A DNA stretch of 64,000 bases from Neoaquamicrobium microcysteis. Its GTDB lineage: Bacteria; Pseudomonadota; Alphaproteobacteria; Rhizobiales; Rhizobiaceae. Shown here piece after piece: positions 27,342 to 36,547 of the stretch. The position numbers and the translations under genes are program-made. Every line of letters starts with the position of its first letter. Within the stretch, counting starts at the first letter, position 1. The stretch covers positions 1 to 64,000 of the forward strand of contig NZ_VSZS01000066.1 of the NCBI RefSeq assembly GCF_008180155.1, read 5' to 3'. Under the pieces are notes generated by a model. It was not told the origin of the DNA. It worked only from the letters and a program-made list of their open reading frames with translations, and did no database searches.

Positions 27342-28439
27342 ATGAATGCCGACGACTACATGCCGGACGCCGCGACGGTAGCGGCGATCGAGAAGGATAT
27401 CGCAAACTACAATACAAGACGTGCGCATGCCCGACGCGAAATCGACCGTCGGATGCCGATGTTGCTTGGGCTTTACGCGCTCGGCTGCTTCGCGGCCTTT
27501 GTGCTTCTCCTTGCCAACTTCGGGTCGCTGCCGGAGAAGCTGGCGATGTTCCTGCTCGTGGGTGGCGGCATCGGCGCGATAGCGGGCGGCGTAGGCGTGG
27601 CGAACCATGCGCGTCGGCCGGGTGTCGACACGCAGCAGCAGTTTCGCAATCACATGCTGCCGGTGCTGTTCGGCTTCGTGGAGAACCTGCGCTACTCGCA
27701 GGGATACGAGCCGCGCAGCTTCTCGCGCATGCCGGATGCCGTGAAGGGGAGCTTCAACAAGAAGACCTTCGGCGACATCATCACCGGCAGGCTGGGGGAC
27801 AAAAGGTTCGAGATTTACGAGACGACGCTGGTCTACAACAGCAAGAACAGTTCGACCGTGGCGTTCAAGGGCCTGGTCCTGGGGTGCGGCACGGCGGAGG
27901 AAATGCCGGGCACGCTCGTTGCGGTGCGCCGTCCGCCCTCCGGCTTCAAGCAGTCGGTAGACGCGCTGATGCGCTCTTTGAGCGGGCTTTTCGGCGGCCA
28001 GCGGCTGGAGACGGTGCTGAGCCGCAGTCGTCTCGACAACACCTACGAGTTTATCACCGACAGGCCGGACGAGGCGAGGGCGCTGCTGAAGGGCCGCACC
28101 GGCGAAGTTCTGGCCTGGGTGAACCAGACATGGCGCAGCGACAGGCCGCGACTGGCCGTGCGGCGCGCCGAACTTTTCGTCCTGCTGCCCAGCACGAAGG
28201 ACTTCTTCGAACTGCCACCGCTGGAAAGGCCGCTCGACTATGGCGCGCATCTGGCTCCGATGGTTCGCGACTTCGCCTCGCTTCTGGCCATCGTGGAGGA
28301 GGTGCAGCGCGGCCCGCTGCCGGTGCCTGATCCCGACGAGGTCCAGGCGGCGGCGCTAACTGAAGAGCCGGCGGCAGCTGCCGAGGAAGGTTTCGTGCGG
28401 CTTCTCGACGACGTGCCGCCGGTAGATAACAAGAACTGA
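27342..28439 (+). CDS. DUF3137 membrane protein
   Basis: 365 aa. A coiled N-terminal region (about 1-45) leads into two adjacent membrane helices (LLGLYALGCFAAFVLLLANF; LAMFLLVGGGIGAIAGGV), followed by a large soluble domain (GDKRFEIYETTLVYNSK) typical of DUF3137 and an acidic Ala/Glu-rich tail. Function unknown. The ATG at 27342 is chosen over one at 27273 on spacing to upstream purines; the start is uncertain. Confidence 0.83.
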   Translation: MNADDYMPDAATVAAIEKDIANYNTRRAHARREIDRRMPMLLGLYALGCFAAFVLLLANFGSLPEKLAMFLLVGGGIGAIAGGVGVANHARRPGVDTQQQFRNHMLPVLFGFVENLRYSQGYEPRSFSRMPDAVKGSFNKKTFGDIITGRLGDKRFEIYETTLVYNSKNSSTVAFKGLVLGCGTAEEMPGTLVAVRRPPSGFKQSVDALMRSLSGLFGGQRLETVLSRSRLDNTYEFITDRPDEARALLKGRTGEVLAWVNQTWRSDRPRLAVRRAELFVLLPSTKDFFELPPLERPLDYGAHLAPMVRDFASLLAIVEEVQRGPLPVPDPDEVQAAALTEEPAAAAEEGFVRLLDDVPPVDNKN

Positions 28440-28652
28440 TCGGTCCCCCCGAAGTGTCGAGCATGGCTGGACCAACAAATCCTTGTGTTTGTATCGGTTT
28501 CGTGCGATGAGTGCAGTGTTCGGGCATTTGCTGACCCGGAGACTGGACCGTTAAGGACGACCTTTCCCCGACATTGTGAACTCTCGACGATCCGCGATCC
28601 TGCGCATGTCGCGCAGACGCAGCTTACCAAAGGGAACAGGAGTTTTCCCCCC

Positions 28653-28865
28653 ATGGCCCAGACCGGCACCGTAAAATTCTTCAATGCAACCAAGGGCTTC
28701 GGCTTCATCACGCCGGATGACGGCGCGAAGGATGTGTTCGTCCACATTTCCGCAGTCGAGGCCTCTGGCCTGCGCACCCTCGTCGACGGCCAGAAGGTCT
28801 CGTTCGACGTGGAGCCCGACCGCATGGGCAAAGGCCCGAAGGCGGTCAACCTTTCCGCAGCCTGA
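28653..28865 (+). CDS. cspA: Cold-shock domain protein (second CspA paralogue)
   Basis: 70-aa cold-shock domain protein with RNP1 KGFGF and RNP2 VFVHI; nearly the same length and sequence pattern as the product of 21978-22190. A purine-rich AACAGGAG precedes the ATG by about 8 nt. The 213-bp upstream gap probably holds the long leader common in csp genes. A strong terminator follows at 28907. Confidence 0.95.
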   Translation: MAQTGTVKFFNATKGFGFITPDDGAKDVFVHISAVEASGLRTLVDGQKVSFDVEPDRMGKGPKAVNLSAA

Positions 28866-28906
28866 TTGCGGCTTGCGCCGGTTCCACCGGCGCGCTTGCG
28901 ATTGAG

Positions 28907-28940
28907 AAAGCGGCGCGAGCCATCGCGCCGCTTTTCTTTT
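28907..28940 (+). terminator. Rho-independent terminator of the second cspA
   Basis: AAAGCGGCGCGA and TCGCGCCGCTTT form a perfect 12-bp stem with a 4-nt loop, followed by TCTTTT. It lies 41 bp after the stop and could also work in reverse because of the A-run at its left side. Confidence 0.85.
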
Positions 28941-29044
28941 ATTGCCGTGTATGCTGACACCCTCCTGTCAGCAGCCGGTGGTGGCCTGCAGCCAGTTCCG
29001 CGACGCCTCTTTCCATTCGTCCTGACTCTGCCCATATTCCGGCC

Positions 29045-31936
29045 ATGGCCAAAGCTCCCGACAAGAAGACCGCTTCGCGCGCGAATGACGACGCGTTCGG
29101 CGCCCGTTCGCGCAAGAGTCCGCTGACGGACTATCTCGACGCTTCCGAACCGCTCCATCGAGACGGTTTCGGCGAGACGGCGCAAACAGAGTTTCAGGGG
29201 GCTCCGCTGACAGGTTCCGTTTCCGATTGGGCCGAGCAGATCGCGCAGGAGGCCGACAAGGGGGCACCGAAACCTGCCCGGAAGATACCCGAGCGTTCGT
29301 CCGCGCCCACGCGCTCGGCGCGCGGCACGTCGATGGGCGGGGCAGCCTCGCCGAAGGAGCGCGCGGCCGCGGGCCTAAACCCGGTCGCCGGTCTCGACAT
29401 CGCGCTTGAGGATGTGGAGAAGCTTTCCTCGTCGGGTGTGACCGCCACGGTCGCAGCACTGTCGCGGCTGATCGAGACGGGCGATCCCAATCTGCGCAAG
29501 GAGGCGTGGGTTCCCCACCGTCCCGCCCGCCCCGACAAGTCGGAAGGCGGCATCGAGCTGCGCATGGAGACGCCGTTCAAGCCATCCGGCGACCAGCCGA
29601 CGGCCATCGCCGATCTCGTCAGCGGCGTGAAGGAGCTCGATCGAACCCAGGTGCTGCTGGGCGTCACCGGCTCCGGCAAGACGTTCACGATGGCCAAGGT
29701 GATCGAGGAAACGCAGCGCCCGGCGCTCATCCTCGCGCCCAACAAGACGCTGGCGGCCCAGCTCTACGGCGAGTTCAAGAGCTTCTTCCCCAACAACGCG
29801 GTCGAGTATTTCGTCTCCTACTACGACTACTACCAGCCCGAGGCCTACGTACCGCGCTCGGACACCTATATCGAGAAGGAATCGTCCATCAACGAGCAGA
29901 TCGACCGCATGCGCCACTCGGCGACGCGCTCGCTGCTGGAGCGCGACGATGTCATCATCGTCGCCTCGGTGTCGTGCATCTACGGTATCGGCTCGGTCGA
30001 GACCTACACGGCCATGACCTTCCAGATGGAAGTGGGCGACAGGCTCGACCAGCGCCAGCTTCTGGCCGATCTTGTGGCGCAGCAGTACAAGCGGCAGGAC
30101 ATCAACTTCACGCGCGGCTCGTTCCGCGTGCGCGGCGACACGCTCGAACTGTTCCCCGCGCACCTTGACGATCGGGCATGGCGCATCACGCTGTTCGGCG
30201 ACGAGATCGAGGCGATCACCGAGTTCGATCCGCTGACCGGGCACAAGACCGGCGACCTCAAGAGCGTCAAGATCTACGCGAACTCGCACTACGTGACGCC
30301 GCGGCCGACGCTCAACCAGGCGATCAAGTCGATCAAGGAAGAGCTCAAGTTCCGCCTCGTCGAACTGGAGCAGGCCGGGCGGCTGCTGGAGGCGCAGCGG
30401 CTGGAGCAGCGCACGCGCTTCGATCTTGAGATGCTGGAGGCGACCGGATCCTGTGCCGGCATCGAGAACTATTCGCGCTACCTGACCGGCCGTGCACCAG
30501 GCGAGCCGCCGCCGACGCTGTTCGAATATGTGCCCGACAACGCCATCGTCTTCATCGACGAAAGCCACGTAACGGTGCCGCAGATCGGCGGCATGTATCG
30601 CGGCGACTTCAGGCGCAAGGCGACGCTGGCCGAATACGGCTTCCGCCTGCCGTCGTGCATGGACAACCGGCCATTGCGCTTCGAGGAGTGGGACGCGATG
30701 CGCCCGCTTACCGTCGCGGTGTCGGCGACGCCTGGCGGTTGGGAGATGGAACAGTCGGGCGGCGTCTTCGCCGAGCAGGTCATCCGCCCCACCGGCCTGA
30801 TCGACCCGCCGGTGGAGGTGAGGCCCGCCCGTTCGCAGGTGGACGACGTGCTGGGCGAAATCCGCGAAACCATCGCCAAGGGTTATCGCACACTCTGCAC
30901 CGTGCTCACCAAGCGCATGGCCGAGGAACTGACGGAGTATCTGCACGAGCAGGGCGTGCGCGTCCGCTACATGCACTCCGACATCGACACGCTGGAGCGT
31001 ATTGAAATCCTGCGCGATTTGCGGCTCGGCGCGTTCGACGTGCTCGTCGGCATCAACCTGCTGCGCGAGGGCCTCGACATTCCCGAATGCGGCTTCGTGG
31101 CGATCCTCGATGCCGACAAGGAAGGTTTTCTGCGTTCCGAGACATCGCTGATCCAGACCATCGGGCGCGCAGCGCGCAACGTCGACGGCAAGGTCATTCT
31201 CTACGCCGACAACATAACGGGCTCGATGGAGCGTGCGATGGCGGAGACCAACCGCCGCCGCGAGAAGCAGCTCGCCTATAACGAGGAGCATGGTATCACG
31301 CCCGAGAGCGTGAAGAAGAACATCGGCGACATCCTCAATTCGGTCTACGAGCGCGACCACGTGCGCCCGGACATCTCCGGTGTCACCAAGAGCGGCCAAC
31401 TCGTCGGCAACAACCTCAAGGCGCATCTGGAGCATCTGGAAAAAGAGATGCGCGACGCAGCGGCCGATCTCGACTTCGAGCGCGCGGCGCGGCTGCGAGA
31501 CGAGGTCAAGCGCTTGCGTGAGACCGAGCTTGCCATCGCAGACGATCCGCTGGCACGCGAGGTCGAGATGGAGAGCCCGGATTCGGGACGGCGCAAGGGC
31601 CAGCACAACAAGGGCAAGGCACGACACCGCACCGTCGGTGACGATGGCGGCCTGTTCCGCAAGCCGGACCTCGACGAGATGGGCACCTCCGGCGATCATT
31701 CGACGCCGGCTGGCAGCAGCCTTTTCAGGAAGAACACGCTGGACGAGATGACCGTCGGCCGGACCGAGAAGCCGGTGCGGGGGCACGTGCCGGCCAAGCC
31801 CGATCTCTCGCGTACATCCGAGGAGGAGGCCAAGCCCGTCCGGCGAGAGCGTGCCGGTATTGGGTCTTATGAAGATCCGGCTGATGCGCGCAAGGAGACG
31901 CGCAGGTCAAGAAAGACCGGCAGGCCGGGCCGCTGA
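29045..31936 (+). CDS. uvrB: Excinuclease ABC subunit B with long N- and C-terminal extensions
   Basis: 963-aa nucleotide-excision-repair helicase-like subunit; typical UvrB is about 670-700. Core begins near residue 170 ([15 protein letters not shown]); Walker A GVTGSGKT, beta-hairpin [12 protein letters not shown], motifs FIDESH, VSATPG and QTIGRAARN follow, and a C-terminal UVR motif ([17 protein letters not shown]) binds UvrA/UvrC. The first 170 residues are low-complexity and basic/acidic mixed; about 130 residues after the UVR motif carry a repeated LFRKxxLDEM element. Extensions of this kind occur in rhizobial UvrB. No clear Shine-Dalgarno before the ATG. Confidence 0.96.
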   Translation: MAKAPDKKTASRANDDAFGARSRKSPLTDYLDASEPLHRDGFGETAQTEFQGAPLTGSVSDWAEQIAQEADKGAPKPARKIPERSSAPTRSARGTSMGGAASPKERAAAGLNPVAGLDIALEDVEKLSSSGVTATVAALSRLIETGDPNLRKEAWVPHRPARPDKSEGGIELRMETPFKPSGDQPTAIADLVSGVKELDRTQVLLGVTGSGKTFTMAKVIEETQRPALILAPNKTLAAQLYGEFKSFFPNNAVEYFVSYYDYYQPEAYVPRSDTYIEKESSINEQIDRMRHSATRSLLERDDVIIVASVSCIYGIGSVETYTAMTFQMEVGDRLDQRQLLADLVAQQYKRQDINFTRGSFRVRGDTLELFPAHLDDRAWRITLFGDEIEAITEFDPLTGHKTGDLKSVKIYANSHYVTPRPTLNQAIKSIKEELKFRLVELEQAGRLLEAQRLEQRTRFDLEMLEATGSCAGIENYSRYLTGRAPGEPPPTLFEYVPDNAIVFIDESHVTVPQIGGMYRGDFRRKATLAEYGFRLPSCMDNRPLRFEEWDAMRPLTVAVSATPGGWEMEQSGGVFAEQVIRPTGLIDPPVEVRPARSQVDDVLGEIRETIAKGYRTLCTVLTKRMAEELTEYLHEQGVRVRYMHSDIDTLERIEILRDLRLGAFDVLVGINLLREGLDIPECGFVAILDADKEGFLRSETSLIQTIGRAARNVDGKVILYADNITGSMERAMAETNRRREKQLAYNEEHGITPESVKKNIGDILNSVYERDHVRPDISGVTKSGQLVGNNLKAHLEHLEKEMRDAAADLDFERAARLRDEVKRLRETELAIADDPLAREVEMESPDSGRRKGQHNKGKARHRTVGDDGGLFRKPDLDEMGTSGDHSTPAGSSLFRKNTLDEMTVGRTEKPVRGHVPAKPDLSRTSEEEAKPVRRERAGIGSYEDPADARKETRRSRKTGRPGR

Positions 31937-31997
31937 GACAAGTTCGCTGGAGAACGCCCTGCGTTTGCGGGCGTAGTGCCTTAGGGCAGGGGACGCA

Positions 31998-32237
31998 TCA
32001 GGCGTTGCTGTATTCCGAAAGGCCGGCGCTGACCATGTTCAGCGGCAGCCTGCTACCGCCGCGATAGGCCGCGACGACACGCTCGGCTACGGCATCGCGC
32101 CGCGCTTTTTCGCGCGAGGTAACGCCCAGTTCCCGGCACACAGCCTCGATGATGGGTTGCATGGTCGCGAGCTCCTGCTGCGAAAGGACATTGCCTGTCG
32201 CGCGCCCGCCTTTCATAATCGTTACAGCCGAAGGCAT
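31998..32237 (-). CDS. Small conserved-looking protein of unknown function
   Basis: 79 aa, basic, mostly helical; a central segment (MQPIIEAVCRELGVTSREKARRDAVAERVVAAYRGG) looks like a short regulatory or nucleic-acid-binding helix bundle, but I do not recognise a family. AGAGGAA lies about 7 nt before the ATG at 32237, which supports translation. Convergent with uvrB. Confidence 0.65.
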   Translation of the reverse strand: MPSAVTIMKGGRATGNVLSQQELATMQPIIEAVCRELGVTSREKARRDAVAERVVAAYRGGSRLPLNMVSAGLSEYSNA

Positions 32238-32562
32238 CCTGGCGTTCCTCTCCCAATCGCAGCCTTCGCTGCGCTTTGCATGCCCGTTCCGCCATTAATT
32301 TTTTCAGTGTATGCCGATTTTCGGCCGCATCAAGGCGAGATTCGCCGATTCTGCGGTCGAAAGGCGGGTGTGACGCATTTGCCGCACGGCAGTGGAGCTC
32401 AAGTCGGTTCCCCAATGCCCGCTGGACCAGTTCATTCATCTTTGCCGGCTTTGATTTCGGGTGCGCCAGCGTGCTAATCCGCGACTGCACTCCATCTTCC
32501 GGCGTTTCGATGCTCCGCACAAATCAAACTGCTTCTGAGGGCCCGCTGCGAGCGAGGCGTCC
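32238..32562. other. Gene-free stretch between divergent genes
   Basis: 325 bp without a credible gene. It must hold the promoters of the small minus-strand gene and of the DMT transporter. Two GATTC words 9 bp apart near 32340-32355 are possible CcrM sites, too few to call a cluster. No hairpin or repeat stands out. Confidence 0.4.
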
Positions 32563-33405
32563 GTGACCGCGACCGTCTTCGCCGCCGTCCTCCTGGCCGC
32601 GGCCATGCACGCGACATGGAACGCCCTGCTCAAAGTGAGGCTCGATCGCTTCGCCGCGGTGTCGCTGATGAGTTTCGGCATGGGCGTGGCGGTGCTGCCG
32701 GCGCTGCCGTTCGTTGACGTGCCGTCCGGCATCACCTGGATGTGGATCGCGATCTCCGTCGTCCTGCATATCGGCTACAACTATTTTCTCGCGCGCGCCT
32801 ACGAGACGGGCGATCTCGGGCAGGCCTATCCGCTCGCACGCGGGACGGCGCCGCTGCTGACGACCGTCGGCGGACTCGTCCTGATCGGCGAGGTACCGGG
32901 CGCGATTGCGGTCGGCGGCATCCTGCTGCTTTGCGCGGGCACATTCGTCATGTCGCTGCGCGGCGGGTCGCTGCAAGGGTTCGGCGGGCGGCCGGTCGTC
33001 TACGCGCTGCTCACCTCGGTCTTCATCGCGGGGTACACCCTCGCCGACGGGTCGGGCGCACGCTCGGCGTCTACCGCCATCAGCTATATCGTCTGGCTCT
33101 TCGTGCTGGAGGGCATCGCCGCCATCGCCTCATGCTTCATGATCCGCGGCACCAAGACGATCCGCATCATGCTCCCGGAATGGAAGATTTGCCTCTTCGC
33201 CGGACTGCTCAGCGCACTCGGCTACGGCATCGTCATCTGGGCGATGACCAAGGCCCCGATCGCGGCGGTCGCCGCGCTGCGCGAAAGCTCGATCCTGTTT
33301 GCGATGGTGCTGTCCGTCGTCATGCTGGGCGAGACGATGACGCGCTGGCGCGTCGCTGCTGCGCTGCTGATCGTCGGGGGCGTGGTTGCGCTCCGGCTCG
33401 GCTAG
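32563..33405 (+). CDS. EamA/DMT-superfamily transporter
   Basis: 280-aa inner-membrane protein with about ten helices in two EamA repeats; motifs AAAMHATWNALLK, ARGTAPLLTTVGGLVLIGE and, in the second repeat, ALRESSILFAMVLSVVMLGE are typical. Probably a small-metabolite exporter; substrate unknown. The start is a GTG with GAGG upstream. It precedes the sqd genes by 89 bp on the same strand; cotranscription is possible but a link to sulfolipid synthesis is not established. Confidence 0.87.
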   Translation: MTATVFAAVLLAAAMHATWNALLKVRLDRFAAVSLMSFGMGVAVLPALPFVDVPSGITWMWIAISVVLHIGYNYFLARAYETGDLGQAYPLARGTAPLLTTVGGLVLIGEVPGAIAVGGILLLCAGTFVMSLRGGSLQGFGGRPVVYALLTSVFIAGYTLADGSGARSASTAISYIVWLFVLEGIAAIASCFMIRGTKTIRIMLPEWKICLFAGLLSALGYGIVIWAMTKAPIAAVAALRESSILFAMVLSVVMLGETMTRWRVAAALLIVGGVVALRLG

Positions 33406-33494
33406 CTACTCCAAAAACGCTCATGCGCGACGGATACATTCTCGTCATGATGCGTTGCTAGCAATCGTGTTCCACGACTGAGGGGATTCCATTC

Positions 33495-34715
33495 ATGAAG
33501 ATCGCGGTTCTCGGTGGCGACGGTTTCATCGGCTGGCCGACCTGCCTTCACCTTTCGGATGCTGGCCACGACGTCCACATTCTCGACAACCTGTCGCGCC
33601 GGTGGATAGACACCGAACTGGGCGTGCAGTCGCTCACCCCGATGGACTCGATACAGGAGCGCACGCGCATCTGGTATCAGGAGACCGGGCGGCGCATCCA
33701 CTTCCACCTGATCGACCTTGCCCGCGATTACGAAATCCTCAAGGGCTGGCTGGCGGCAGAGAGGCCGGACGCCATCGTCCACTTCGCCGAGCAGCGCGCC
33801 GCGCCCTATTCGATGAAAAGCGACCGGCACAAGAACTACACGGTCAACAACAACGTCAACGCGACGCACAACCTGCTCAACGCGCTGGTTGAAACCGGGC
33901 TCGACGCGCATCTGGTGCATCTCGGCACCATGGGCGTCTACGGCTACTCGACGGTCGGCGCAGCGATTCCCGAGGGCTACCTGCCGGTCGGTGTCGATAC
34001 GATGGCGGGCGAGACGGTCAAGCAGGACATCCTCTATCCCGCCAATCCCGGCTCGATCTACCATATGACCAAGTGCCTGGATCAGCTTCTGTTCCAGTTC
34101 TACGCGAAGAACGACAGCCTGCGCATCACCGACCTGCATCAGGGCATCGTGTGGGGTACCCATACCGCGCAGACCCGCCGCCACGTCCAGCTCATCAACC
34201 GCTTCGACTATGACGGCGACTACGGCACGGTGCTCAACCGCTTTCTGATCCAGGCCGCGATCGACTATCCGCTGACGGTCCATGGCAGCGGCGGGCAGAC
34301 GCGCGCCTTCATCCACGTCCAGGACTCGGTGCGCTGTATCGAGCTTGCGCTGCAGAACCCCCCGACACGCGGCGACCGCGTGAAGATATTCAACCAGATG
34401 ACCGAGACCCATCGCGTTCGCGATCTGGCCGAGATGATCTCGCGCCTCACCGGCGCGCGCATTGCCTGGCTGCCCAACCCCCGCAAGGAGGCGGCGGAGA
34501 ACGATCTGGTGGTACACAACGAGCAGTTCCTCGAGCTTGGTCTCAAGCCGATCACGCTGGAGGAGGGGTTGCTGGAAGAAGTCATCGACGTGGCAAAGAA
34601 ATACGCCTACCGCGTCGACCGCAGCCGCATCCCGGCCGTATCCGCCTGGACGAAGGATATCGCGCCGGTGATCGAGCGCGACCCGGAAGGCAAGCGGCTG
34701 AAGAGTGTGAGCTAG
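33495..34715 (+). CDS. sqdB: UDP-sulfoquinovose synthase
   Basis: 406-aa short-chain dehydrogenase/epimerase that makes UDP-sulfoquinovose from UDP-glucose and sulfite. NAD-binding GGDGFIG (8-14), catalytic Thr145 in HLGTMGVYG, and YHMTK with Tyr189 and Lys193; long substrate loop with RRWIDTELGVQSLTPMDS is diagnostic of SqdB/SQD1. GAGGGGA lies before the ATG. First of three sqd genes in the order sqdB-sqdD-sqdC seen in Rhodobacter. First committed step of the sulfolipid SQDG pathway. Confidence 0.95.
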   Translation: MKIAVLGGDGFIGWPTCLHLSDAGHDVHILDNLSRRWIDTELGVQSLTPMDSIQERTRIWYQETGRRIHFHLIDLARDYEILKGWLAAERPDAIVHFAEQRAAPYSMKSDRHKNYTVNNNVNATHNLLNALVETGLDAHLVHLGTMGVYGYSTVGAAIPEGYLPVGVDTMAGETVKQDILYPANPGSIYHMTKCLDQLLFQFYAKNDSLRITDLHQGIVWGTHTAQTRRHVQLINRFDYDGDYGTVLNRFLIQAAIDYPLTVHGSGGQTRAFIHVQDSVRCIELALQNPPTRGDRVKIFNQMTETHRVRDLAEMISRLTGARIAWLPNPRKEAAENDLVVHNEQFLELGLKPITLEEGLLEEVIDVAKKYAYRVDRSRIPAVSAWTKDIAPVIERDPEGKRLKSVS

Positions 34716-34733
34716 GGCGCGGCCCTTATTTGC

Positions 34734-35558
34734 ATGATACCCCGCTACGCCTACGCCACTCTCGTCACCAATGCGGACTACGCGCTCGGGGCGACCGCGC
34801 TTATGCGGTCGCTCAGGTTGACGGGCACGGACGCCGACCTTGTCGTGATGCACACCGGTGGCGTGGACGAAGCCGCGCTACGGCCCCTGGCGGCTCTCGG
34901 CGCGCGGCTTTACCGCGCCGACCTGCTGCCGACCTCCGACGCCTTCAACGAAAGGCACCAGCGCGCCCGCATTCATGCGGGCAACCCTTTCACCAAGGGC
35001 CGAAAGCCGGGTTTCCACACCCCGCTCGATAATTTCGCCAAGCTCAGGCTGTGGGAGTTGGAGGAATACGAGCGCGTCGTCTTCATCGACGCCGACGCCG
35101 TCGTGGTGCGCAACATCGACCGGCTGTTCCTCTACCCCGAATTCAGCGCCGCGCCGAACGTCTACGAAGGCCTAGCCGACTTTCACCGTCTCAATTCCGG
35201 CGTTTTCGTCGCCAAACCTTCGCCCGTGACATTCGACGCCATGCTCTCCCGCCTAGACGCGCCCGACGCCTACTGGCCGCGCACCGACCAGACGTTCCTG
35301 CAAAGCTTCTTCCCGCACTGGCACGGCATGCCGGTGTTCTACAACATGCTCCAGTATGTGTGGTTCAACCTGCCCGAGCTGTGGGACTGGAAGTCGGTGC
35401 ACGTCGTGCACTATCAGTACGAGAAGCCGTGGGAGGCCGACCATCCTAAGTCTGCGATGCTCGCCCCCCTCATCGATCTCTGGAAAGCCTATCTCGCCGG
35501 CGAAGCACCGGATGTCGACCGACTGCCCAACCCGAAGCCCAGTGCAGTGAAGGAGTAG
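34734..35558 (+). CDS. sqdD: Sulfolipid glycosyltransferase SqdD (GT8-like)
   Basis: 274-aa glycogenin-like GT8 glycosyltransferase. YATLVTNADYALGATALMRSLR begins the fold, FIDADAVVV holds the metal-binding DxD (Asp119, Asp121), and HVVHYQYEKPW closes the active site. In Rhodobacter sqdD is required for SQDG formation, presumably transferring the sulfosugar to a lipid acceptor. Lies 18 bp after sqdB and directly before sqdC. Confidence 0.9.
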   Translation: MIPRYAYATLVTNADYALGATALMRSLRLTGTDADLVVMHTGGVDEAALRPLAALGARLYRADLLPTSDAFNERHQRARIHAGNPFTKGRKPGFHTPLDNFAKLRLWELEEYERVVFIDADAVVVRNIDRLFLYPEFSAAPNVYEGLADFHRLNSGVFVAKPSPVTFDAMLSRLDAPDAYWPRTDQTFLQSFFPHWHGMPVFYNMLQYVWFNLPELWDWKSVHVVHYQYEKPWEADHPKSAMLAPLIDLWKAYLAGEAPDVDRLPNPKPSAVKE

Positions 35559-35560
35559 CG

Positions 35561-36472
35561 ATGCCGACCACGCTGGTTTCCGGCGGTGCGGGTTATGTGG
35601 GGCGGTTCATTGTCAATGCGTTGATCGAAGGCGGCCACGACGTCGTCGTGATGGGGCGCAGCCAGCCGGCGGCGGAGCTGTTCATCGCTCCGGTGCGTTT
35701 CGTGGAAGGAACGCTCGACGCCGCGCGCGACCAGACTGCAAGCTTTGCCGGCGTGGAGCATTTCGTGCACGCCGCGTTCGACCATGTTCCCGGCCGCTAC
35801 CGGGGCGGCGAGGGCGACGATCCTGCGGGTTTCCGGGCACGCAACGTGGATGGCTCCATCGCCCTGTTTCAGCAGGCGAAGGCAGCGGGCATCAAGCGCG
35901 CGGTCTTCATCTCGTCGCGCGCCGTTTACGGAACACAGCCGCCCGGATCGCTGCTTTCCGAGGAGACGTCGCCGCACCCCGATACGCTCTATGGCGACGT
36001 CAAACTGACGGTGGAACGGCGCCTTCATGCGCTCTCCAACGCGGCGTTCGTCACCGCTTCTCTTCGTGTCACCGGCGTATACGGTCCTGCGGGACCCGGC
36101 CGGCCGGACGACAAATGGACCCTGCTGATCCGCGACTGGCTCGCCGGCAAGCCGATCGAGCCGCGCGTCGGCAGCGAGGTTCATGGGAAGGATGTCGGCA
36201 GGGCGGTGGCTCTCATGCTGGACGCGCCCAGGGACGAGGTCAGCGGCGAGGTCTTCAACGTCTCGGACCTGATGGTCGATCGAAGCGACGTGCTGGCCGC
36301 GGCACAGCAGGCAACCGGCGCTTCCCTGCCGCTTCCGCCGCTGGCGGATGCCTCCCGCTTCAACCGGATGCAGACCGACAAGATTGCAGCGCTTGGCTGG
36401 CGGCCGGGCGGGGCGAAACTGATGCGCGAGACCGTGCGCGGGCTGGCGGAGCGGCTCAAGGTCGTGACCTGA
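35561..36472 (+). CDS. sqdC: Sulfolipid biosynthesis reductase/epimerase-like SqdC
   Basis: 303-aa extended short-chain dehydrogenase: NAD(P) loop GGAGYVG, FISSRAVYG, and the YGDVK catalytic pair. Follows sqdD by 2 nt and completes sqdBDC. In Rhodobacter sqdC affects SQDG sugar identity and amount. A separate sqdA-type acyltransferase is not in the window. The next gene is convergent. Confidence 0.87.
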   Translation: MPTTLVSGGAGYVGRFIVNALIEGGHDVVVMGRSQPAAELFIAPVRFVEGTLDAARDQTASFAGVEHFVHAAFDHVPGRYRGGEGDDPAGFRARNVDGSIALFQQAKAAGIKRAVFISSRAVYGTQPPGSLLSEETSPHPDTLYGDVKLTVERRLHALSNAAFVTASLRVTGVYGPAGPGRPDDKWTLLIRDWLAGKPIEPRVGSEVHGKDVGRAVALMLDAPRDEVSGEVFNVSDLMVDRSDVLAAAQQATGASLPLPPLADASRFNRMQTDKIAALGWRPGGAKLMRETVRGLAERLKVVT

Positions 36473-36547
36473 CGAACGTTCACATGGTGATTCAACAAAC
36501 TGCGATGTTGAATCGCATCTTTCGCGCAAGCGACTGATTTTGCTCGA

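Noticed and set aside
25545-28250. Open frame of about 900 codons on the minus strand
   Set aside because: It runs antisense through the NIPSNAP and DUF3137 genes and through DUF2189 in another frame, has Arg/His/Gln-rich composition typical of GC-rich shadow frames, and shows no domain.
29375-31786. Open frame of about 800 codons antisense to uvrB
   Set aside because: Mirror of the uvrB coding frame; composition is that of a shadow and uvrB is unambiguous.
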